Assembly (NCBI GenBank): GCA_963840835.1
Contig: CAWJAM010000010.1
Coordinates: forward strand, 40,180 to 104,179
DNA from: Rubrobacter_D sp963840835
GTDB lineage: Bacteria; Actinomycetota; Rubrobacteria; Rubrobacterales; Rubrobacteraceae
Direction of reading: 5' to 3'
DNA length: 64,000 nt
Shown here: positions 57,868-64,000 of the stretch, in pieces
Numbering within the stretch: position 1 is the stretch's first letter
How the letters are laid out: every line of letters starts with the position of its first letter
Position numbers and translations under genes: made by a program
The notes under the pieces: model-generated
What the model was told of the DNA's origin: nothing
The model's input: the letters and a program-made list of their open reading frames with translations, nothing else
The model's database searches: none

Positions 57868-58809
57868 ATGAACCATTTACCGACGAGGATACTGCTAGCC
57901 ACAGACGGCTCGGAGTGCGCCGAGAGCGCGGGCCGGGTAGCCGTGGACCTGGCGAACAGGAGCGGGGCGGAGCTCGACGTCGTCCACGCCTTCGAGTTCG
58001 TCTCACCCCGGGAGTTCGCGGGCGTGGCGCTCAGGATGCGCTCCCCGTCCGAGTGCGTGAAGCAGGGGCAGAGGGTTCTCGAAGAGCAGGTGGGGCGGAT
58101 CGAGGAGATGGGGGGCGCGGTGGCCGATGCTCGGCTCCTGACGGGCTCGGCGGTGGGCCAGATCCTGTGCGCCGCCGAGGAGGCGGAAGCGGACCTCGTG
58201 GTCGTCGGACGCCGGGGTCTTGGCGGCGTGAAGCGCCTGCTCATGGGCAGCGTTTCGGAGGGAGTCATCCACCACGCCCGGTGCCCGGTCCTGGTAATTT
58301 GCGGCGATGGGGAGGTCTGGCCCCCCGCCCGCGTGGTGATCGCCGACGATTCCTCCGAGGACGCGAGGAGGGCAGGCGAGCTGGCCGCCGGCATCGGCGG
58401 CCTGTTCGAGGCCGAGGGCGTCCTGATCCAGATCTACCCGCGGGTGCTCAAGACCACCCAGGAGACAAGTGCCCTAGAGTCGAGGATCGTGGACCACGCC
58501 CTCGGAGAGGCCGAGTCCGAGCTGAGAGGGCGGGCCGAAGACTTGGCGCCCCTCCTGGGACGCAGGCCCGACGTGAAGCTCGTGGTGGACGAGGCCGCCG
58601 AAGGCGTGGACGGTGTGGCGGCCACCCTCCTGGAGGAGGCAAAGGGGGCTGGCGTCCCCTCGCTCATCTCCGTAGGGAGCCGCGGGCTCGGGGCGATGCA
58701 GCGCGCGCGGGTGGGGAGCGTCTCCACGGAGGTCGTGAGGGCCGCCAACGGGCCGGTCCTAGTTTACCCTAACGCCTGCGCCGGTCCGGACGGAGCTAAT
58801 GGAGTCTGA
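57868..58809 (+). CDS. Universal stress protein, tandem UspA domains
   Basis: The 313-residue protein has two Usp domains. The first (residues ~5-147) begins R-I-L-L-A-T-D-G-S-E and has the ATP-binding signature G-R-R-G-L-G-G-V-K-R-L-L-M-G-S-V-S. The second (~150-303) starts V-V-I-A-D-D-S-S and has G-S-R-G-L-G-A-M-Q-R-A-R-V-G-S-V-S. It is cytosolic and may bind ATP or signal molecules under stress. It starts 25 nt after the exchanger stop and is probably co-transcribed. Confidence 0.9.
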   Translation: MNHLPTRILLATDGSECAESAGRVAVDLANRSGAELDVVHAFEFVSPREFAGVALRMRSPSECVKQGQRVLEEQVGRIEEMGGAVADARLLTGSAVGQILCAAEEAEADLVVVGRRGLGGVKRLLMGSVSEGVIHHARCPVLVICGDGEVWPPARVVIADDSSEDARRAGELAAGIGGLFEAEGVLIQIYPRVLKTTQETSALESRIVDHALGEAESELRGRAEDLAPLLGRRPDVKLVVDEAAEGVDGVAATLLEEAKGAGVPSLISVGSRGLGAMQRARVGSVSTEVVRAANGPVLVYPNACAGPDGANGV

Positions 58810-59015
58810 CGGTCGCCGGTAGTACTGTTGTCTTCGGTAGGCTTCGCTTCAGGCCGGTACGCACCAACCCCATAAGAGGCGGAAGTAAAATCCCCACTCG
58901 CCATCGCCGCCGTACTTCTGGGGCTGCCCTGCTCATCGGCTTCATCGCCGGCTACTCGCTCGCCCTGACCCGTGCCGATCAACCGGGCTCGCCGGAGCTG
59001 GAGCCGATAGATGCA

Positions 59016-59342
59016 GTGCCCTCCGAAGACCTGTCCTGGGAAGACATCTCCGGCATACAGCGCTACCCCGGTGCGGTGAGGGTCAGGTACGAGAGCCACT
59101 TGCTCGGCGACGAGCGGGTGACGGAGGTCGGCTACCTTGCCGAGGGCGAAGTCGGAGACGCCGAGGAATTCTACGAGTCGAGACTAGACGAGGAGGGCTG
59201 GGCACTCCAAGGGTCAGACTACGACGCGGGCGAGCGCGTGCTGCGGGCGCGTCGGGGAGAGGCGGAGCTGCTCGTAGAACTCGAACAGGCGGAGGAGTTG
59301 GTCGAGATAGAGATAGAGATCTCCGAGACTCTCTCTCCCTAA
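59016..59342 (+). CDS. Hypothetical protein with damaged or unusual N-terminus
   Basis: The 108-residue frame (GTG 59016) encodes an acidic soluble domain, with W-E-D-I-S-G-I-Q-R-Y-P-G-A-V-R-V-R-Y and E-E-F-Y-E-S-R-L-D-E-E-G-W. The frame is open upstream, where a membrane helix can be read (G-A-A-L-L-I-G-F-I-A-G-Y-S-L-A-L, about 58921-58968), but no start codon is in place. A one-base shift in the GGGG at 58920-58923 would connect it to K-S-P-L-A-I-A-A-V-L-L in another frame. The full protein was probably membrane-anchored, and the 5' end is either mis-sequenced or mutated. Confidence 0.5.
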   Translation: MPSEDLSWEDISGIQRYPGAVRVRYESHLLGDERVTEVGYLAEGEVGDAEEFYESRLDEEGWALQGSDYDAGERVLRARRGEAELLVELEQAEELVEIEIEISETLSP

Positions 59343-59360
59343 CCCTGTAGCGGAAAACAG

Positions 59361-59408
59361 CTTATTCAGCGGAGTGCGTGGAAGGGAAATTCTCCGAAGT
59401 TCGCAGCG
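59361..59408 (+). repeat. 25-nt-period array 10
   Basis: CTTATTCAGC, GGAGTGCGTGGAAGG (59371) and CGAAGTTCG (GAAG at 59396), 25 nt apart. Confidence 0.7.
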
Positions 59409-59569
59409 TGTAGGGCATTAAGGAAGCCTTGGATTCCCTGGGCGTTCATCGAGGATTCACCGCCGCTCGCTATGGTACCTCGGTAGGGTAGGTCTATTCC
59501 TCGAGCACCCCCCGCTCCTTTCCCGGGGTGCTCGCTGGTTCCCCTGGGCCTGCCCTTTCTTCATGCCGT

Positions 59570-59641
59570 ATTCAGCCGAGTGCATGGAAGGCTTATTCTC
59601 GGAACTTCGCCCAAACGGAGTTCTCGGAAGTTCGGCTAAAG
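59570..59641 (+). repeat. 25-nt-period array 11
   Basis: ATTCAGCCGAGTGCATGG, GGAACTTCG (59602) and GGAAGTTCG (59627) followed by GCTAAAGG; 25-nt period. The rest of the 59343-59862 gap holds no gene I can support; one short frame crosses this array. Confidence 0.7.
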
Positions 59642-59862
59642 GAGCTTTCTTGGGGCTCTGACGTACTTTGTGCCATGGCGCACATACATTCGCCTAAGAC
59701 AGGAGTACGCTGCCTTCGTTGCGTGTCCAGCCGACGCCGCGTGAAGGCTCAGGACAGCTACCTGTCCTCCTCTTAGACCAGGGCTAGCTACCCTACCAAC
59801 TTCCTGCCATCAGGCGCGAACGCCTCGCTGGTTCTTCGGCGAGGAGGGAAAGGGTACGGGAT

Positions 59863-60753
59863 ATGTTCACGAAGTTAACCGATACTAACAAGGCGGCCAT
59901 CTTTTCGGTTCTTGTACTGTGTTTGTCCGTAGGGGCAGCCTTATTGATCAGGTTTCTCGAGCTTCCTCCGGGCTTGGCTTTCTGGACCTTGTGGTCGAGC
60001 ACTCCTACCGTGGCGGCCTTGATCATGCTACTCGTCGTCACCAGGGATGGGTACTCCAGGGAGGGCTGGAAGTCTCTGGGCCTGCATCGACTGGGGCTAA
60101 ACGTCTGGTGGATCGCCTTCGGGGCGACCCTGCTCATAACGGTGGCCGCCTCTGCAATCGTGTGGGCCACCCCGCTTGCCTCCTTCACCATACCAGAGGG
60201 CGGCATCCTCAACGCCGTCATCAACTTCCTCATAGGGTTTGCCATAGCCGTGCTCACCTTCTCCCTGGCAGAAGAGATCGGGATGCGGGGCTACTTGCAG
60301 CCCCGCCTGATGTCGTTGGGTAGGACGCGTGCCTTGTTCGTGGTGGGGCTCGTGTGGGCGACCTGGCACATGCCCCTTTACTACTTCGTAGCCAAGTTCC
60401 TCCCCGTGGGTAACGTGTTGCTCTTCGTGCCCCTATTCTACGGGACCATCGTGGCGGCGAGCTTCTTCTTCGGGTACATGAGGATTTACACGGGCAGCAT
60501 CTGGCCTGCCTCGATCGCACACGCGGTGCACAACACCGCTTGGAGCACCCTAGGAGCTTTCACCGTAACGTCCTCGCCTGTGTTGGTGAACCTCTATCTT
60601 GTGGGGGACTACGGGATCCTGATCCTTGTCGGTGTCGTGATCGGTGCCATCTGGGTTGGCCACTACCTAAGACGCGGTATGGACGAAGCACAACAGGCCG
60701 AAGCGGTCCCCCAAATGCCGCCGACCCCTGCAGCCTCATCGGTCCCCAGGTAG
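59863..60753 (+). CDS. CPBP-family intramembrane metalloprotease (CaaX protease/bacteriocin-processing)
   Basis: The 296-residue protein has about eight hydrophobic segments with the ABI/CPBP motifs: A-E-E-I-G-M-R-G-Y-L-Q-P-R-L near residue 130, V-W-A-T-W-H-M-P-L-Y-Y near 165, and I-A-H-A-V-H-N-T-A-W near 220. The Glu pair and His residues are the presumed zinc ligands. Members cleave within the membrane or act as enhancers of other systems; no partner is evident. GAGGGAAAGGG precedes the ATG at 59863. Confidence 0.9.
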   Translation: MFTKLTDTNKAAIFSVLVLCLSVGAALLIRFLELPPGLAFWTLWSSTPTVAALIMLLVVTRDGYSREGWKSLGLHRLGLNVWWIAFGATLLITVAASAIVWATPLASFTIPEGGILNAVINFLIGFAIAVLTFSLAEEIGMRGYLQPRLMSLGRTRALFVVGLVWATWHMPLYYFVAKFLPVGNVLLFVPLFYGTIVAASFFFGYMRIYTGSIWPASIAHAVHNTAWSTLGAFTVTSSPVLVNLYLVGDYGILILVGVVIGAIWVGHYLRRGMDEAQQAEAVPQMPPTPAASSVPR

Positions 60754-60794
60754 GCACGGAAGGAGCCAACTCAACCTAACCTCGACCTGCTGGA

Positions 60795-60827
60795 CGGGAC
60801 GGCGTCCCAACTCGAGACGCCGTCCCG
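60795..60827. terminator. Strong hairpin between the CPBP gene and the IS110 element
   Basis: Twelve-base perfect arms (CGGGACGGCGTC, 60795-60806 and 60816-60827). It lies between convergent genes and may terminate either; no U-tract follows. Confidence 0.5.
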
Positions 60828-60859
60828 AGCTTGCGAGGCTCTTTATGCACCCAAGTGAC

Positions 60860-62108
60860 GCTCCTATGGTCAAGCGGCGCTGCTCCCGGCGGCGATCTGG
60901 GCCTCCTCTTTTGGACCCGTCGGCGAGGAACGGGCGCCGCAGGAGATCAGCACGCGGTAGACCTCCCTGGCTACGTAGCGCTTCAGGCAGCGGATGATCT
61001 CTCGCTTGCTCTTGCCCTCCTGTGTGCGCCTCGCTACGTATTCCTGCGTGCGATGATCTCGGCGCATCCGGGCCAGGCAGATCATGTACAGCGCGCGGTT
61101 GGCTTCCCGGTTGCCTCCGCGGTTGAGACGGTGCCTCACGACCTTGCCGGAGGAGGCTTCGATGGGAGAGACCCCGCACAGGCTGGCGAAGGAGGCCTCG
61201 CTCCTCAACCTCTGGGGGTTGTCGCCGGCCACGACCAAGAGCGTCGCGGCGTTGTCGGTACCGATGCCCGGCAAGGAGACCAACTCAGGGGCGGCTTGCG
61301 CCACCAGCCGGTCGAGGTGCGCCTCTAGCTCGGCGATCTCCTCAGAGAGGGCCTCGTAGCGGCGGGCCACCGAACGGAGCGCGAACTTGGTGGCCGTGGG
61401 CACGTCGCGAGGGTCATCTCCGAGGCGGAAGCGTGCGGCCACCGAGACGAGCTCCTTCGTCGAGAGCCCGCGCAAACGGTGGCGCAGTTCCTCCGGTGCC
61501 GTCACGCGCAAGCCCTGGAGCTGGTTGGCGGCCTGCGTCCTGGCCTTAATCGCGGAGCGGCGGGCCGCACGCAGGGCCCTGATCATCTCCACGCTCCCGT
61601 CGCCGCTCTTGGGCACGCCCGAGGCTTCTCCGGCCAAAACCGCCCGCGCGGCGCGCTTCGGCGTCTGAGGGGTCGGACTTCTTGAGGTTACGGCGCGAGC
61701 TTCGCCGCCGGTGCTCGGGGCGCTCCACCTCAAGCACTTCGATCCCCCTGGCCCTCAGGTGGCGGGCGAGTCCGGCCCCGTAGCTGCTGGTGCCTTCTAC
61801 CCCGGCGCACCTGAGGGGGCCAAAACCCTCCGCCCAGCGGAGGAGCCTCTCGTAACCCTTCGCGGTCGTTGGCACGCTGGACTCGCCCAGGCGCCTGCCC
61901 AGATGGTCCACGGCCACCGCCACGTGGAAGTCCAGGTGCGTGTCCACGCCCAGGATCACCGCGACCTCGGTGGTGTCCGGCCTTTCGGCTGCAGATCGTC
62001 GTCACGTCCGCAAGCTCCTTTCGCTGTCGCGATCAGCTTCCGACCCGAGGAGCGGGAGAGGACGGACGATACTGTGAGGGGTCACGCTACATGCGGCGAG
62101 CTCCTATG
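60860..62108 (-). mobile_element. IS110-family insertion element
   Basis: The 9-mer GCTCCTATG occurs in direct orientation at 60860-60868 and 62100-62108, 1,240 nt apart, exactly bracketing the transposase gene. This distance suits IS110 elements, which lack terminal inverted repeats and carry short direct core repeats. The transposase stops very close to one end and has about 140 nt of non-coding sequence at its 5' end (61960-62100), where the bridge RNA of this family is expected. Confidence 0.65.
60870..61959 (-). pseudogene. IS110-family transposase, frameshifted
   Basis: The 5' part (GTG 61959) encodes the DEDD RuvC-like domain: I-L-G-V-D-T-H-L-D-F-H-V, G-V-E-G-T-S-S-Y-G and L-K-K-S-D-P-S-D-A-E-A. 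At about 61650 an extra base moves the remainder into another frame (from R-A-V-L-A-G-E-A-S-G), which continues through the C-terminal Transposase_20 domain (L-V-S-L-P-G-I-G-T-D-N-A-A, F-A-S-L-C-G-V-S-P) to 60870. Removing one base in GAAGCGCGCC restores A-E-A-A-A-R-A-V-L. It is inactive as it stands, unless there is frameshifting or a sequence error. Confidence 0.85.
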
Positions 62109-62256
62109 AGGTCACGATGCTGCTCCGGCCCCGGGCGGCCTGCGGGCGACGCCGAGGTGTCCGGCCGACGAGTCACTTGCAAGGCACCTTTCGGGCCCAC
62201 GTGGAAGGAGGGTCAGGCCGCTCCGAGGCGTCGCCCACAGCCATCCTCCAGGATAC

Positions 62257-62342
62257 TCACAGCGTGGAAGGGTTATTCCGCGAAGTTCGTAGGTACGGAG
62301 TTCTGAGAAGTTCGCATACAGGGTATTCTCAGAAGTTCGCCA
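62257..62342 (+). repeat. 25-nt-period array 12 (most regular)
   Basis: CAGCGTGGAAGG followed by GAAGTTCG at 62282, 62307 and 62332, exactly 25 nt apart. It lies between the two IS110 copies and is the last array seen. The remaining parts of the 61960-62573 gap are element ends or unexplained. Confidence 0.75.
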
Positions 62343-62573
62343 GGAAAGCTTAAAGAAACCTCCCTACCATTGTCTGTGTCGTCTGGATGCTAATCTGGAT
62401 GACGCCCAGGGGGCCGAGGATGGCTTTGAAACCTCTGCCGCTCGATGGCTCGATTGGAATCGCCCCTCGGTCCCCATGGAGGCTCTGAGCGCTAATAGAG
62501 ATCGGCGAGTACTCGCTTCGTAGGGAGCCGTCGGCGGGGTCCTCCACGGGCGGCTAATGTAAGCCATAGAGAA

Positions 62574-63778
62574 ATGGAGGTCGCGAAGTTGGTACACAGT
62601 GTCCCCGCTATCTGGATCGGTGTCGATGTGGGCAAGGAGTTCCATTGGGCGCATGCTCTCGACGACTCGGGGAGAAAGCTCTTCTCCCACAGAGTCGAAA
62701 ACGACGAAGCTGATCTTCTCAAGCTCATCGACGAGGTCCTCTGCTTCACTGGAGAGGTCCTCTGGGCCGTCGATCAGCCAGGAGGTGGCGCAGCGCTTTT
62801 GTTGGCATTGCTGTGGGAGAGAGCTCAGAGGGTCGTCTATATCCCGGGCCTCACCGTGGAGCGCTCCCGTCAGACCTAGCGTGGGGAGTCCAAGACCGAC
62901 GCCCGCGACGCCCACGTCATTGCCTACCCCAGGCCCGCATGCGGCCCGACCTTGGTGAACTCGCTCCTAGCGAAAGCGATCTTGCCGAGCTTGAGCTCCT
63001 GCTCGCTCGCCGGCGCGACCTCGTCGTCGACAAGAGCCGCAGTGTCACCCGCCTCAGAGAGACGCTTCTTTCGCTGTTTCCGGCTTTGGAGAGGGCACTG
63101 GACCTCAATAGGAGCGGTCCTCTGACCCTCCTCACTCACTACCAGAGACCGGCGCAGATCCGCCGCGCTGGCCGCAATAGGATCGCTAGCTACCTCAGAA
63201 ACCGTGGCGTCAAAGGTTACGATTCTCTCGCCCAGAAGGCTCTCACAGCTGCCGAAGCCCAGAACGTCACCCTTCCAGCAGAGGACGTCGCCGCTCGCAT
63301 TGTCGCCGAGCTCGCCGGGGAGGTGCTCGATGCCAAGGGACGCATCGAGACTCTCGACGAGGAGTTGAGAGAGCGTTTTTTCGCCCGAGAGGAGGCGAAG
63401 ATCATCACTAGCCTGCCTGGGATGGGTACGGTCCTCGGCTCCGAGTTCTTGGTCTGTGTTGGAGACCTCTCTGCCTTCGAGAGCGCCGATAAGCTCGCCG
63501 CATATGCGGGGTTGGTCCCCGCAGCCCACGACTCCGGGAAACGTACCGGCAACGACCGCCGGATGCGTGGTGGAAACAAAGTCCTCAAACGAGCCTTCTA
63601 CCAATCTTCGTTCGCCAGCCTGCGCTCCTCGCCTGCCTCTCGCGCCTTCTACGACCGTAAGAAAGCTGAAGGCAAGCGGCACACCCAGGCCCTCATCGCT
63701 CTGGCCAGGAGAAGGGTAAATGTGTTGTGGGCGATGCTGCGCGACGGGACCACGTTCAAAGCTCCATCTTCGGCTTGA
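62574..63778 (+). pseudogene. Second IS110-family transposase, stop codon plus frameshift
   Basis: It opens with A-I-W-I-G-V-D-V-G-K-E-F-H-W-A-H-A, the first Asp of the DEDD site, and W-A-V-D-Q-P-G-G. An in-frame TAG at 62877 interrupts it just before E-S-K-T-D-A-R-D-A-H-V-I-A, which carries the next acidic residues. A one-base shift near 62930 then moves the rest into another frame (from Q-A-R-M-R-P-D-L-G-E-L), ending at 63778 after I-T-S-L-P-G-M-G-T-V-L-G-S-E and A-Y-A-G-L-V-P-A. This protein differs from the first IS110 copy, so it is a separate element. The ends were not located. Confidence 0.85.
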
Positions 63779-63881
63779 CATTTTCATAGAGATTCCATTG
63801 GAAGGTTGTTCCAGTCCTCGCAATGCTATTGCAGTGAGTTGACCGCTCAGATACAAAGTGTGAGGAAAGGAGGAAAACTAG

Positions 63882-64000
63882 GTGAAAGCGATTGTCCGAG
63901 GCAGGTACGGCTCACCCGATGTCCTAGAACTCACGGAGATCGACAAGCCCGAGCCTGGAGGCGACGAGGTGCTGGTACGCGTTCATGCGGCTAGCGTGAA
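63882..64000 (+). CDS. Zinc-type/quinone-type medium-chain dehydrogenase/reductase, 5' end
   Basis: From a GTG at 63882, with an excellent AAAGGAGG, the frame encodes K-A-I-V-R-G-R-Y-G-S-P-D-V-L-E-L and D-E-V-L-V-R-V-H-A-A-S-V-N. This is the start of an NAD(P)-dependent alcohol dehydrogenase or quinone oxidoreductase of the MDR family. Only 39 codons lie in the window; the cofactor domain is outside. Confidence 0.85.
   Translation, partial: MKAIVRGRYGSPDVLELTEIDKPEPGGDEVLVRVHAASV

Noticed and set aside
59528..59776. Plus-strand frame of 82 codons
   Set aside because: It crosses a 25-nt repeat array and has no recognisable composition or start signal.
50016..62342. 25-nt-period arrays as CRISPR or LexA (SOS) boxes
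   Set aside because: The repeats are only partly conserved 8-15-mers with no constant repeat/variable spacer structure and no cas genes. The actinobacterial SOS box CGAAC-N4-GTTCG is not formed; each unit has only one half-site.
50016..62342. Classical integron cassette array
   Set aside because: No tyrosine integrase with the integron-specific patch and no attC R/L box pairs were seen in this window; only the cassette-like arrangement remains as a hypothesis.
1..64000. tRNA, rRNA or phage genes
   Set aside because: I looked for T-loop sequences with acceptor stems, rRNA landmarks and phage structural genes and saw none that I could support.

Overview
The window looks like a chromosome segment of a high-GC actinobacterium, most plausibly Rubrobacter or a close relative. 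This is an inference from GC content, the Rubrobacter-like protein set, GTG/TTG starts and GC-rich intergenic palindromes; no rRNA or tRNA gene is present to confirm it. Most of the first 49 kb is ordinary, dense coding sequence. It holds a 180-kDa-type NAD-glutamate dehydrogenase, fatty-acid/acyl-CoA enzymes (acyl-CoA dehydrogenase fragment, thiolase, acyl-CoA synthetase), 2-oxoglutarate dehydrogenase E1 and E2, MeaB with a BtuF-like protein, a class I aldolase, a PLP sulfur enzyme, cysteine dioxygenase, formamidase and a Pat-type acyl-CoA synthetase/acetyltransferase. It also holds three toxin-antitoxin pairs plus a VapC fragment, a class E sortase, an ECF sigma factor with a probable anti-sigma, a large LuxR-type ATPase regulator and a secreted metzincin.

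The most unusual metabolic locus is the minus-strand operon at 11707-6067. It encodes a response-regulator receiver domain fused to an ATP-grasp ligase/kinase, two further ATP-grasp paralogues, a mannitol-1-phosphate-dehydrogenase-like protein and an MFS transporter, joined by 4- to 10-nt overlaps. The ATP-grasp C-termini carry an N-x-F-P-G-Y-K-G-V-P signature that recalls inositol-polyphosphate (ITPK-type) kinases as much as RimK. A polyol or inositol phosphate product is therefore a possibility, not a conclusion.

From about 50.0 to 62.4 kb the character changes. Small genes on both strands, mostly unrecognised, are separated by a dispersed family of short arrays with a 25-nt period (units built round CGAAGTTCG, often opened by GAAGTGCGTGGAAGG). 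At least twelve arrays are present, all in the same orientation. I noticed none before 50 kb. Two gene families in this stretch are duplicated with their arrays. The region also holds a manganese (yybP-ykoY) riboswitch ahead of a cation exchanger, CorC/CNNM and UspA proteins, a CPBP protease homologue, and two broken IS110-family transposase genes at its right edge. The window closes in the 5' end of a medium-chain dehydrogenase/reductase.

Two further intergenic repeat families punctuate the first 49 kb: composite GCTGAAATGCTGA-type inverted repeats combined with strong hairpins, and CTTGTCAGCACGC-linked hairpin strings. Several genes are interrupted by apparent single-base frameshifts (VOC protein, an ATP-grasp, a small membrane protein, both transposases, and perhaps the 59.0-kb protein). 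Some may be assembly errors rather than biology.
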